A stretch of 64,000 nucleotides of DNA from Paeniglutamicibacter antarcticus_C (GTDB lineage Bacteria; Actinomycetota; Actinomycetes; Actinomycetales; Micrococcaceae): the NCBI RefSeq assembly GCF_039544305.1, contig NZ_BAABLK010000022.1:62001-126000 (forward strand), in the 5' to 3' direction. Numbering within the stretch: position 1 is the stretch's first letter; every line of letters begins with the position of its first letter. The notes beneath the pieces were generated by a model, which made no database searches, had not been told where the DNA came from, and worked only from the letters and a program-made list of their open reading frames with translations. Positions 52,076-60,625 of this stretch are shown here, one piece after another. The position numbers and the translations under genes were made by a program.

Positions 52076-53086
52076 TTAGAGCTTGACCACCATTTTGCCG
52101 GTGTTTGCTCCGCGCATCAATTCCAGGAAAGCCTCCACCGCATGGTCCAGGCCGTCGATCACGGTTTCATCCATCGCGATCTTCCTCTCACCGATCCACC
52201 CTGTCATCTCGGTCATGAAGTCGGTCATGTGCTCGGCGTGGTCGCCTACGATGAACCCCTGGAGCTTCAGGCTGCGGGTGACCATGTTGCCCATGTTGTC
52301 CGGGCCCGGTACTGGCTCGGTAGCGTTGTAGGTGGAAATCGCACCGCACAATGCCGCGCGTCCGCCTTGGTTGAAGGCATCCAGCGCAGCTTCCAAGTGG
52401 TCACCGCCCACATTGTCGAAGTACACGTCGATGCCCTGCGGTGCGACCTTGGCCAACTGCTCGCGAACCGGGGCGTCCTTGTAGTTGAATGCCGCATCAA
52501 AGCCGTATTTCTCGGTCAGGAGCTTGACCTTTTCATCGCTCCCGGCCGATCCTATGACCTTCGATGCGCCTTTGAGGCGGGCGATCTGGCCCACGGCGCT
52601 TCCGACGGCACCGGCCGCACCGGAAACGAAGACCGTGTCCCCTTCCTTGAGCCCGGCGATGCGCAGCAGGCCGACGTAGGCGGTCAAGCCGGTCAGGCCC
52701 AGCGTGCCCAGGTATGCCGACAGCGGCAGGCCCGGAACAACCTGGACCAAGCGGAAGCCGGTGGCCGGGCCCTGGGCAATATCCCGCCAGCCCTGTTGGT
52801 GCAGCACGGGGGCGCCAACAGGGAGGCCCTCGGCGCGGGACTCGAGAACACGGCCCACCGCGCCGCCGGTCATGACCTCATCGAGCGCGTAGGGCGTGGC
52901 GTAGGACTTGGCGTCGTTCATGCGTCCACGCATGTATGGATCAACGGAGATGAACTCGTTGGCCACCCGGACCTCGCCTTCAGCCAGGTCCGGAAGCTCA
53001 ACCGTGGTTGTGCCGAAGTCCTCGGGGGCTGGCCATCCGGTAGGACGATGGGCCAAGTGGATCTGGGTGCTGGACTGGATTGTCAT
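52076..53086 (-). CDS. NADP-dependent oxidoreductase, zinc-independent MDR (leukotriene B4 dehydrogenase / 2-alkenal reductase type)
   Basis: A 336-residue medium-chain reductase without zinc-binding cysteines. Features: VDPYMRGRM (about residues 49-57), GLTGLTAYVGLLRIAGLKEGDTVFVSGAAGAVGSAVGQIARLKG (Rossmann segment with AAGAVGS about 154-160), and DVYFDNVGGDHLEAALDAF (about 218-236). These mark the CurA/PTGR group that reduces alpha,beta-unsaturated ketones and aldehydes with NADPH. The ATG at 53084-53086 is the homology-supported start. It is divergent from a TetR gene over a large palindrome (53228-53273), suggesting induction by an electrophile or small molecule. Confidence 0.92.
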   Translation of the reverse strand: MTIQSSTQIHLAHRPTGWPAPEDFGTTTVELPDLAEGEVRVANEFISVDPYMRGRMNDAKSYATPYALDEVMTGGAVGRVLESRAEGLPVGAPVLHQQGWRDIAQGPATGFRLVQVVPGLPLSAYLGTLGLTGLTAYVGLLRIAGLKEGDTVFVSGAAGAVGSAVGQIARLKGASKVIGSAGSDEKVKLLTEKYGFDAAFNYKDAPVREQLAKVAPQGIDVYFDNVGGDHLEAALDAFNQGGRAALCGAISTYNATEPVPGPDNMGNMVTRSLKLQGFIVGDHAEHMTDFMTEMTGWIGERKIAMDETVIDGLDHAVEAFLELMRGANTGKMVVKL

Positions 53087-53227
53087 GGAAAACGTGTCCC
53101 TTGCATTGGAGGTCTGTGAATCACAACGCCGCGGTGCAGCCGGATTGGAAGCGCAACGCACAACGGCCGCATCGGTTGCGAAGGTGTAGGTCGTCTCCGG
53201 GAGGCATCCGCCGTGGCTGTCCCGCAA

Positions 53228-53273
53228 TTGTGTAATGGTCGTTCCAATATATACTGGAACGACCATTACACAA
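53228..53273. promoter_or_regulatory. near-perfect 46-bp palindrome between reductase and TetR genes, probable TetR operator
   Basis: Positions 53228-53246 are the exact reverse complement of 53255-53273 (19 bp each arm). The 8-base centre adds three more paired positions with one mismatch, so 22 of 23 base pairs are symmetric. Each arm contains TGG-N5-CCA, itself a dyad, so the site could bind two TetR dimers. It starts about 140 bases before the reductase start and ends 20 bases before the TetR start, and its right half overlaps the region where the TetR leader begins. Confidence 0.85.
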
Positions 53274-53292
53274 ATCAAGGAGTGCCCGCTTC

Positions 53293-53913
53293 ATGGCCAG
53301 GACGCAGGAATTCGATACGGCCAAGGCGCTTTGCGATGCCCGTGCGGTCTTTTGGGACAAGGGATTCGAATCAACCACGATTTCAGACCTCGAGGTTGCC
53401 ACCGGACTGGGCCGATCGAGCATCTACCACGGTTTCGAATCCAAGCGAGGCCTCTTCGACGCCGTCATCAACGACTACATGGACACGGTCCTGCGTCCAA
53501 GGCTCGAACTGCTCACGCACCAGGAAGCCCTAGGTGGCGGCATTGACGGGTACCTGGCCTCGTTGGCTGAATCCTTGAAGGATGCCGCAGAGACGGCGGG
53601 CGGCCGGGGTTGCCTGCTGCTGAACACCGCGGCCGGGATCGCAGGTACCGATGCAACGCTTCAGCTACTGATCAGCGGATACCAGCTTGAACTACGCCAC
53701 TGCGTGGGACTTGCGCTGAAAACCACGGACCCCGGCCAAACGGATTCCAGGGTCGCTGCCCGGTCAAGGATCGTTGCAGGGCTGATCATGTCGGCGCTGC
53801 TGCTGGCACGCATCAACCTCGAGGAAGCCGTGGCGACCCTTGGAGCGGCTCGCGCACAGGTTCGTGACTGGGACGGATCGATCCAGCCGCAGCGGGCCAA
53901 ACGCCCGTTGTGA
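53293..53913 (+). CDS. TetR/AcrR-family transcriptional regulator
   Basis: A 206-residue repressor. The HTH region is AKALCDARAVFWDKGFESTTISDLEVATGLGRSSIYHGFESKRGLFDAVI (about residues 10-59), with the TetR pattern TTISDL and SSIYHGFxSKxxL. The C-terminal ligand domain is variable as usual; it contains GRGCLLLNTAAG, a segment seen in TetR_C_33-like regulators with a conserved cysteine, which could sense electrophiles. It is divergent from the reductase gene with the long palindrome between them, so it probably represses both. Start ATG is supported by AAGGAG 8-13 bases upstream. Confidence 0.93.
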   Translation: MARTQEFDTAKALCDARAVFWDKGFESTTISDLEVATGLGRSSIYHGFESKRGLFDAVINDYMDTVLRPRLELLTHQEALGGGIDGYLASLAESLKDAAETAGGRGCLLLNTAAGIAGTDATLQLLISGYQLELRHCVGLALKTTDPGQTDSRVAARSRIVAGLIMSALLLARINLEEAVATLGAARAQVRDWDGSIQPQRAKRPL

Positions 53914-53990
53914 AGCCGGACCGCTGTGAAAAATCCCTCCATGTGACGAACTTGCCGGCTCCCGGCCACCGGGAGTCGTAACCTATAAGG

Positions 53991-55229
53991 ATGCCCAACG
54001 CACCAGAACCCAACCCCGCGGTGACCCCCGCAAGCGCACGTCCCGTTTCACGCGGATTCATGCTGATTTCGCTCACCGCCGTGGTTCTTGTGGGATTCAA
54101 CCTGCGTGCCGGGATCACCAGCGCCTCGGCGCTCTTCCATGACCTGCAGCTCTACCTGGGCTACGGTCCGTTCGTTGCCGCGCTACTTCCATCGATCCCG
54201 ACATTGGTTTTTGCCGCTGCCGGTGCAGCGACGGCATGGCTGGCCCGTCGGCTGGGACTCACCGGGACGCTGCTGCTGGCCTTGTGCGTGCTCACTGCAG
54301 GACTTGGCTTCCGCGCCTTGCCCACCACCTGGGCATTGCTGGCCGGAACAGTGGTTGCGATGTGCGGGATTGCGCTGTGCAACGTGGCAATGCCCTCCTT
54401 CATCCGCCAGCATTTCGCGCACAAGACTTCCATGATGACCGGGGTCTACACGATCACCATGTCCATCGGTGCCACGGCGGCTTCGGCGTTGAGCGTGCCG
54501 CTGGCACTGGCGTCGGGGTCCCCGACCATCGGGTTGGCCACCTGGAGTCTCTTGGCCTTTGCTGCGGTCCTGGCCTTCATCCCCTTTGTGTTCATGACCC
54601 GCGTCGAGAAGGGCACCGCGCCCAAGCCTGCCGGAACCAGTCCGCTCTCGCTGCTGCGCACCAAGCGCGGACTGGTGATCACCGGGCTGTTCAGCGTCCA
54701 GGCGTTGATGGCGTACTCGCTGATGAGCTGGCTTCCCAGCGTCTTGATTTTCCGCTCAATGTCCCCGGCGCAGGCCGGGGTCATCCTGGGCGTGTTGCAG
54801 CTGACCTCGATTCCGGCAACGATCTTCGCGCTGTGGCTGGTGAACAAGCACAACATGCTGCGCGGGGCCATCATCATGTGTTCGGTTGGGGTGGCGTTGG
54901 GGATCGCGGGCCTGCTGGTGTTGCCGCTGTCGCTGGCTTGGCTGTGCGCGGTGTCCATGGGCGTCGGATTCGCTGTCTTCCCGCTGGTGCTGCTGGTGAT
55001 TTCCCACAGCGGCGACACGGCGGAAGAAGCCACGGCGATGAGCACCCTGGCCCAGTCCGTCGGCTATTTGTTGGCGACCAGCGGTCCCTTCGGCATGGGG
55101 TTGCTCTTTGCGGCCACAGGGTCCTGGACGCTCCCGTTGATCCTGCTGATCTGTATCGCGGGAGTGCAACTGGTTTTGGGCGTTGTTGCCGCTTCCTACC
55201 GCAAGACTATTCCGGAGCGCGTGCAGTAG
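53991..55229 (+). CDS. MFS transporter, CynX/NimT type
   Basis: A 412-residue 12-helix major facilitator protein. Features: LTAVVLVGFNLRAGITSASALFHDLQLYLG (helix 1 and entry loop with the NLRxxITS sequence typical of CynX/NimT cyanate/2-nitroimidazole transporters), FIRQHFAHKTSMMTGVYTITMSIGATAASALSVPLA (helices 4-5), and SLMSWLPSVLIFRSMSPAQAGVILGVLQL in the second half. Substrate unknown. The gene begins 77 bases after the TetR gene on the same strand, so part of its expression could be read-through from that unit. Confidence 0.9.
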   Translation: MPNAPEPNPAVTPASARPVSRGFMLISLTAVVLVGFNLRAGITSASALFHDLQLYLGYGPFVAALLPSIPTLVFAAAGAATAWLARRLGLTGTLLLALCVLTAGLGFRALPTTWALLAGTVVAMCGIALCNVAMPSFIRQHFAHKTSMMTGVYTITMSIGATAASALSVPLALASGSPTIGLATWSLLAFAAVLAFIPFVFMTRVEKGTAPKPAGTSPLSLLRTKRGLVITGLFSVQALMAYSLMSWLPSVLIFRSMSPAQAGVILGVLQLTSIPATIFALWLVNKHNMLRGAIIMCSVGVALGIAGLLVLPLSLAWLCAVSMGVGFAVFPLVLLVISHSGDTAEEATAMSTLAQSVGYLLATSGPFGMGLLFAATGSWTLPLILLICIAGVQLVLGVVAASYRKTIPERVQ

Positions 55230-56560
55230 TCCCGAAGTTCTCGGTCCCGGCGGGCCTATTGGTTGGCGGAGGCGCCTCGAAGTCCATCTCAAGCAACGGC
55301 AAGACCCTGGACTTGATGACGTGCCGGTGGATGAGCCACAGCCCAGGAAGATCGGGATGCCGCTGTAGGGGGAGAGCACCGCCAAGGACCCTCCGGCCAC
55401 GACCGCCGCGAAGTTTTGTCCGGAGATCACCAGGATCAGCACGGCGAAGCCGCGCAATGGCCCGATGGGCAAGAGCGTCGCCCGGTAGGGCAGGTCGCTT
55501 GTCTTGTTGCCCTGGGCCAAGAAACCGCGCCTGAACCTGTAGTGCGAGATGGCTGTTCCCGCCCAGAGGATAAAACCGCTGAGCCCCGAAGACATTCAAC
55601 AGCCAGGTGTATGCGGCGCCCTGCCCGACGATGGCCGACAGGAATCCAAAGAGCCCCACAACGGAGGTGGCCAGCAGTGCGAAGGTGGGGACGCCGCGTG
55701 CGCTGGTGCGGTCAAAACCTTGGGTGCCTTGCCGACGTGGCCCATGGCGTAAAGCATCCGGGTGTAGGCATATAGCCAGGACTTTCCCGCCGACTGGATC
55801 GCGGTGAGGATGACGGCGTTCATCAATGCCGCGGCGAATGCGATGCCTGCACGCTCAAAAACCAGTGTGAACGGGCAAGCGGCGACGTCGGCCGAGGCCC
55901 GAAGCCAAGAGAACTGCGATCGGTGAAGGGAACCAGGCAACCGATGACGACGATGGAACCGATGCAGAAAATCATGCTGCGCCAGAAAAACGTGCGGATT
56001 GCCCGCGGTATCTCGCGCTTGGGATTCTTTGCCTCGCCGGCGGTAACGCAGACTAGTTCGGTGCCGTGGAAGGAGAACCCGCCGTGTAAGAGATCCTCAC
56101 GGTTTTGCCGGTTGCTGAACCCGGGCAGGTGCTCGACCAAGATCCCGAGGATCATCAGCACCCCGGCGATCAGGAACAACACCACCGCGGGAACCTTGAA
56201 CAGCGAAAGCCAGAACCAGGATTCGCCAACGGCCTTGGCCGAGAGCGCGTTGAGCCCGGTCAGTACGACAAGAAACACTCCCGCCCAGACCCAGCCGGGA
56301 ACCAGAAGTCCATGAGGATCCCGGCTGCGACCAGCTTCGCGGCGACGGGAATCTTGGCGGCTATCTCGCCCAAGGACTACATCAGCAAGAACACCATCAG
56401 GCCAACCATCACGTAGATGGCCAATGCGCCGCCGGAGGCGACGAACAGCCCGGTGCCGATGGTGGTCATCTGCAGGTGTCGGCTGCCGAGCCCGCGCTTG
56501 AGCGCGTCCTGGGCCTGGTGGACGTCGTTTCCGCCTGCGGACGGATCCGCTTCTTACCCC
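55230..56560 (-). pseudogene. amino-acid permease (APC family, LysP/AnsP-like) pseudogene with several frameshifts and a stop
   Basis: On the reverse strand the pieces of one amino-acid permease follow in order but in different frames: QAQDALKRGLGSRHLQMTTIGTGLFVASGG with an in-frame TAG inside MVFLLM*SLGEIA; LNALSAKAVGESWFW ... HGTELVCVTAGEAKNPKREIPRAIRTFFWR; AALMNAVILTAIQSAGKSWLYAYTRMLYAMGHVGKAPKV; GLFGFLSAIVGQG; SGFILWAGTAISHYRFRRGFLAQGNK; and VLPLLEMDFEAP. Typical APC signatures (GTGLFVASG, AKNPKREIPRAI) are clear. Several short in-frame deletions, about five frame changes and at least one stop make expression as a working transporter impossible. The neighbouring intact genes show no such decay. 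Boundaries are approximate. Confidence 0.88.
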
Positions 56561-56989
56561 GCGGATGGCGCGGCCGGGTCAATCCTCGTCGAAGTGCCGC
56601 TGCCCGTTATCAGGCCACACCCGCTACGGAATTCGAAGCACGTGGCGAAAATGCCGGGGATGATGCACTGCTTTTCTGCTGCACTGGCGGCTTCCCTGGC
56701 TGATGGTCTATCGGGACCCGGACCTGGGCCTTGCCGCAGCCGCTGAGCCGGGGAACTGCTTGAGTACCCGGGTTCGGGTCCGCACCCAGTCCGGCGACCG
56801 GTGTGAAGCACAAACGACGCTGCTGAGCAGAAAACAGAACCGATCCATTGTGTCGTGGTAGTGCCGCGAAACTTGAATCGGGGATTGCCCTGGATGTTTC
56901 CGGGGGATATATCCGCTGGAATCCTGCTTGGGCGAACAGCGGGGGTTTCTGTGGCGACTGCCAAGAACCCCGGTGGAACAACGCAAGAA
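56561..56989. other. non-coding remainder between permease pseudogene and OsmC terminator
   Basis: About 430 bases. The reading frames on the reverse strand show no family resemblance; it may contain the former promoter and 5' end of the decayed permease. Confidence 0.35.
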
Positions 56990-57034
56990 GCCGCGGGCCG
57001 GTGCCGATCGGCATGATCGGCACCGGCCCGCGGC
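56990..57034 (-). terminator. intrinsic terminator of the OsmC gene
   Basis: A perfect 20-bp stem (56990-57009 with 57015-57034) with a 5-base loop, 17 bases downstream of the OsmC stop on the reverse strand, followed there by TTCTTGCGTTG. The longest perfect stem in the window. Confidence 0.75.
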
Positions 57035-57050
57035 CGTGTTCCTGGTGGTG

Positions 57051-57596
57051 CTAGTTCGAGGTGACCAACTCGACGCTCACCGGCGTGGGGTTGGTGAAGA
57101 TATCGAGCACAGGGCAGTGCGTGTCCACGGCTGCTTGGAGTTCCTCGTAGCGTTCGCGGGTTTCCGGTCCGTCGATCTTCACTTTCAGGCGCACATCGCC
57201 GAAACCAGGACGAACGGTTGCCTCGATGCCGAAGAGCCCGCGCACGTCCAGGTCGGCATCCGCGTTGACTTCCAGGGAATCGATCTTCAGGCCCAGCTGT
57301 TGGGCGTACAGGCGATAGACAACAACCTGGCAGGAAATGAGCGCGCCGAGGGCGAACTCGACGGGGCTGGCTGCCACGTCGTCTCCGGCCAATGCCGCCG
57401 GCTCGTCAACGGTGAAGCTGTGCTTCCCGGCGGTGATCTGACTGGATACCGATCCGGTGGAAACGCCGCTTGTGGTGAAGGTCAGCGACGCGCTTGCGGT
57501 GTTGGCGGCAATGCGATCGCCCCAGGCGGTGCCGGCGGCAATGAGCTTTTGGGAGCGAACCGTTTCAAGGGTGTTTTCAAGCAGGATTTCTGACAT
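57051..57596 (-). CDS. OsmC-family protein
   Basis: A 181-residue protein of the OsmC/Ohr superfamily. The second cysteine of the peroxidatic pair is in VDTHCPVLDIF, which matches the usual THCPV motif; the first is in LGALISCQVVVYRLYAQQLG. These cysteines reduce organic hydroperoxides in Ohr/OsmC proteins. VDEPAALAGDDVAASPVEFALGAL is the conserved entry to the long helix. The ATG at 57594-57596 follows AAAGGA with long spacing. Upstream on the same strand is a MarR gene, and organic peroxide genes are often controlled by MarR-family OhrR, though this MarR has no obvious OhrR cysteine. Confidence 0.9.
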   Translation of the reverse strand: MSEILLENTLETVRSQKLIAAGTAWGDRIAANTASASLTFTTSGVSTGSVSSQITAGKHSFTVDEPAALAGDDVAASPVEFALGALISCQVVVYRLYAQQLGLKIDSLEVNADADLDVRGLFGIEATVRPGFGDVRLKVKIDGPETRERYEELQAAVDTHCPVLDIFTNPTPVSVELVTSN

Positions 57597-57950
57597 GGGA
57601 AGTTGATCCTTTCGTGGCTGGCGCGCACCAAGCACAACGCCATACTTACGCCGAACCAGGCAGGCGGCGTCGAATCCTCACCTGGCGCACCCCGCTATGA
57701 CGAAGGGGGTTGCGGTCCAACCGGCCAGGGCCGTGAATGGTTGGAGCTCGTGATTCTGCTATTGAGTCTTCCCGAATCCGTGGCACGGGAGCAAAAGGGG
57801 CCCTTAATGGTTCGTCATGACAGCTCGGGATCATATCGAATGTTGGCCGGATGACGGTGGCGTTTGGCCCTGTATTGACGATTTTCCGGGTGGATCTCCG
57901 ATCTCGTGGCGAAGAAACCGCAAGACGCCGTGCGGTAGGGTCCGCTGCCC
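57597..57950. other. intergenic region upstream of the OsmC gene
   Basis: About 350 bases with no credible gene. It should carry the OsmC promoter and possibly the binding site of the MarR regulator encoded next to it; no clear palindrome stands out. Confidence 0.35.
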
Positions 57951-58454
57951 TCAGCCGGAGCGGTGCTGGGAATCGCTGTCGTTCAGCTTCGAGAGCAGGT
58001 CGGCGAAATGCCTGATTTCACCGGCGTCCCAGGATGCCAGGCGGTTGCGCAAGCGTTGGCGGGAGGCGGCACTCGAATCGAGGAATCCGGTCCTGGCCAG
58101 ATTGGTGACGCTGACCAGCATTGCCCGGCCGTCCTGCGGGTCCGGGACCCGGGTGACCAGGTCATGGGCCTCGAGCCACTTGATCGTCCGGCTCATGGTG
58201 GCCTTGTCCACTTGCAGTTCCTCTGCCAAGGTTATTTGCTGCTGGGCGTGTTCGCGGACCAAAATCGAAAGCACGTTGTATCCCAGTGGCTGAAGGTCCG
58301 GGTGGATGGAGGTGGCTTTCTTGCGGATTCCCCGTCGGGCCGTGACTGCTATCCGGGAGAACTCGTGTTCCACTTCCAAGACCAGAGATTCAAGTTGTGA
58401 TCCGACGGAAGTTATTTCCGGCGCCGGCATGGGGTCGGAGTATGGGGAGGTCAT
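57951..58454 (-). CDS. MarR-family transcriptional regulator
   Basis: A 167-residue regulator with the winged HTH: PLGYNVLSILVREHAQQQITLAEELQVDKATMSRTIKWLEAHDLVTRVPDPQDGRAMLVSVTNLAR (about residues 58-123, including the conserved DxRxxxV wing DPQDGRAMLVSV). Flanking helices form the dimer domain. No cysteine in the position of OhrR-type redox sensors is visible in the N-terminal part. It lies between the glycosyltransferase gene (81 bases upstream, same strand) and the OsmC gene; any of these, or itself, may be targets. The start is ambiguous between ATG 58454 and ATG 58463 (three residues). Confidence 0.9.
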   Translation of the reverse strand: MTSPYSDPMPAPEITSVGSQLESLVLEVEHEFSRIAVTARRGIRKKATSIHPDLQPLGYNVLSILVREHAQQQITLAEELQVDKATMSRTIKWLEAHDLVTRVPDPQDGRAMLVSVTNLARTGFLDSSAASRQRLRNRLASWDAGEIRHFADLLSKLNDSDSQHRSG

Positions 58455-58535
58455 GGCCACCATTTTAGTCTCGATGGAACGGATTTTCGCTCCGCGGCAT
58501 CAAGCAGGGAGATCATGTTACACAAATCAGCCCGG

Positions 58536-59276
58536 TTAGCGCTGCTGGCGCGGTGGAACCAATCGACGTCGCCAGCGGTTCCAAACCCCCGGTCCGGAAC
58601 CGTTGTGGACCAGTGTTCGCAGGGCCATGCGGATGGACCCGCGCAACGTCCCACGACCGGAGAAAACCCGTCCGGCGGCCCCCACGCGCAACCGCCTGTC
58701 AAAAAGGACCGCTGTTCCGTCTTCGAGCTTGCAGCTGAAGTCCAGATCGTCGTGGATGCCATCGACGCCAAGGTCCAGTTGTGCGCGCACGTTGGGCCAT
58801 AGCTCGCGGCGAAACGCCATGTTCGACCCCCACAGGGGAATGCGGGCCACTGCGCCGCCCAGTGCCAAGAAATACGCTCCGGCGTAGAAGACCGACGCCA
58901 CGTAGCCCAGGCCGCGCGGTTGGTCGTAGAACCTGCCCGGGCCGGTCAACGCATCCACCCGTCCGGAGGAGATGAAATGCTCCTCGATGTATTGGAGCCA
59001 GTCGGGAGCGGGACGTGTGTCAGCATCGCAACGCACGATGATCTCGGAGCCCGCGGCATCGTATCCAGCGGCCGCCGCCGCCGGGATCCCGGGTACCGGC
59101 TCGTAAATGACTCGGGCTCCGGCGGCCCTGGCCAACTCCGCGCTGGAATCGGTGCAGCCATTGTCCACGATGATGATTTCGTCCGGGACCCGGCTCTGCC
59201 GGGACAACAAATCGAGGAGGACCGCCAAGTGCCCGGCATCGTTGAGCACCGGGACCACCACGGTGATGCTTGTCAT
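58536..59276 (-). CDS. glycosyltransferase family 2
   Basis: A 246-residue GT-A-fold enzyme. Signatures: MTSITVVVPVLNDAGHLAVLLDLLSRQ, DEIIIVDNGCTDSSAELA (nucleotide-sugar site), EIIVRCDADTRPAPDWL (the DxD-type motif, Asp-Ala-Asp, about residues 82-84), and later VDGIHDDLDFSCKL. A short non-polar segment (VASVFYAGAYFLALGGAVARI) could touch the membrane. The acceptor is unknown. The ATG overlaps the stop of the upstream membrane-protein gene as ATGA, so the two are translationally coupled and the transferase may work on a membrane-linked substrate handled by its partner. Confidence 0.9.
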   Translation of the reverse strand: MTSITVVVPVLNDAGHLAVLLDLLSRQSRVPDEIIIVDNGCTDSSAELARAAGARVIYEPVPGIPAAAAAGYDAAGSEIIVRCDADTRPAPDWLQYIEEHFISSGRVDALTGPGRFYDQPRGLGYVASVFYAGAYFLALGGAVARIPLWGSNMAFRRELWPNVRAQLDLGVDGIHDDLDFSCKLEDGTAVLFDRRLRVGAAGRVFSGRGTLRGSIRMALRTLVHNGSGPGVWNRWRRRLVPPRQQR

Positions 59277-59887
59277 GCCACCGCCCGACGTCGCGAGGAA
59301 CGCCCGAGCCACAGTGCCCCGGCCACGGCTCCCGCGACGCCGCAGAGCAGGTCGATGATGGTGTCGAAATATCCGACCCCAACCTCCTCATTGATGAATT
59401 CGTGCCCGATCCATTCCCCGATCTCCCAGAGCACCGCCATCAAGGCGCCCAGCCCGGTGACGCTCAGCAGTGAGCCGAAGGCCATGCGCGGAGAGCCGGG
59501 CACCGGGAGCATCCGGTGTTGGACCAGAAGGTCGTGAAGGATCATGGTCAGCACCATCAGCACGGCGAAGTGGACCACGTTGTCGAGCCATTGGACCTGC
59601 TTGTAGGTGCTCAGGGTGCTGAAGGTTCCCGCGAGCAACAAAGTGATTTGGCCCGCAACGTCCTGCAGGCGCGTGACCGAGTAGACGCGCATGATCCAGG
59701 TGCCGCCGGATACCAGGAGCATGGTCAGTGCCGGAAGCGGGCCGAAGCCGATCCAGGCGGCAGGAACGGCAAGCAGCGCGAGCAGGCGCAGCGCGTCGGT
59801 GGCGTGCGGAACAAAAGTCGACTCGTAGGCCCGGGCGTATGTAGCCTTCAGGCGTGTGGCCGGTTGATGGGTCGGGGAAGATGGCAT
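59273..59887 (-). CDS. DUF2238-like polytopic membrane protein
   Basis: A 204-residue protein with about six membrane segments. Features: WLDNVVHFAVLMVLTMILHDLL (about residues 104-125), VLWEIGEWIGHEFINEEVGVGYFDTIIDLLCGVAGAVAGALWL (about 148-190), the WExxEW...D...DL layout of the DUF2238/YjdF and VanZ-like protein group. The acidic and histidine residues inside membrane segments are conserved in that group but their task is unknown. ATG 59885-59887 is chosen over a longer upstream frame that is a shadow of the next gene. Coupled to the glycosyltransferase by an ATGA overlap, and only 5 bases from the conserved hypothetical gene upstream. Confidence 0.82.
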   Translation of the reverse strand: MPSSPTHQPATRLKATYARAYESTFVPHATDALRLLALLAVPAAWIGFGPLPALTMLLVSGGTWIMRVYSVTRLQDVAGQITLLLAGTFSTLSTYKQVQWLDNVVHFAVLMVLTMILHDLLVQHRMLPVPGSPRMAFGSLLSVTGLGALMAVLWEIGEWIGHEFINEEVGVGYFDTIIDLLCGVAGAVAGALWLGRSSRRRAVA

Positions 59888-59892
59888 GGAAA

Positions 59893-60345
59893 TCAAGCTT
59901 GTTCCCTTGGGGGCACGGATTCGTGCTGCGCCCGTCCGCGTGTGCGTCGCTCTTCCTTCATGCGGGCTTCGAAGAGGTGGCGTTTTCCCTCGGCAAGTTC
60001 CTGCCTGATCCCGCGTTCCCGCTCCTTGAGCTCGGCATAGTAGCCATCGTCGTATTCCTCGACGATCTGGAAGGTCCATCTGCCGTCCAGGACGTTTCGG
60101 CCTACCATCGAAGCGTCAAGTTCGGAGGCAATGTCGCCGTGGCCGGCGTCCCGGAGAAGCTCCACAGCTTCTCCCAATGCCAAATCAGCCTTGCCAGTGA
60201 GGCGATGGAATCGATACAGGCTGCCGCGGGCGTCCTCAACGACTTCCAAGGCCTCTGAGAGTTTCCCCAAGGCTTGCACGGTTTGGTCGGAGATTCCTTG
60301 CGGAACCAAGTGCTCAGGTGAGGGCTTCTCACGTTCCTGTCGCAT
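59893..60345 (-). CDS. conserved actinobacterial hypothetical protein
   Basis: A 150-residue, highly charged soluble protein of a widespread actinobacterial family with no assigned function. Recognisable stretches are LGKLSEALEVVEDARGSLYRFHRLTGKADLALGEAVELLRDAGH (helical), ASMVGRNVLDGRWTFQIVEEYDDGYY, and a basic-acidic C-terminal helix (ELAEGKRHLFEARMKEERRTRGRAQHES). Helical content suggests a coiled-coil partner protein. It heads a leftward run: this gene, the DUF2238-like gene and the glycosyltransferase, each with overlap or short gap. Confidence 0.8.
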   Translation of the reverse strand: MRQEREKPSPEHLVPQGISDQTVQALGKLSEALEVVEDARGSLYRFHRLTGKADLALGEAVELLRDAGHGDIASELDASMVGRNVLDGRWTFQIVEEYDDGYYAELKERERGIRQELAEGKRHLFEARMKEERRTRGRAQHESVPPREQA

Positions 60346-60625
60346 TCCGGTCTCTTTCCAAAGGGGGATTTTCTATCTGGGGCTGGCAGAGTCAGGACCC
60401 TCCGCCCGTGACGTCTTGGACGCTTCGTAGGACCACCTCCCGGGTGGGTGGCATCATGAATCTACCGTCGCATGGGCAAAAAGTTAATGGGCGAAGCCAA
60501 AACATCCTGGCCGATCATGTACTTCCATTGTGGAACCATGGCGCAGCGGTGGCAAGCTGGTTTCCCGGAACAGTTGCCAATAAAGCGAATGAGGGAATCG
60601 AACCGGTATGCGGCGCAAAGGGCCG

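Noticed and set aside
60590..60612. Reverse strand reads GGTTCGATTCCC, like a tRNA T-arm
   Set aside because: The flanking bases do not pair into a 5-bp T-stem and no anticodon or acceptor stem can be built around it.
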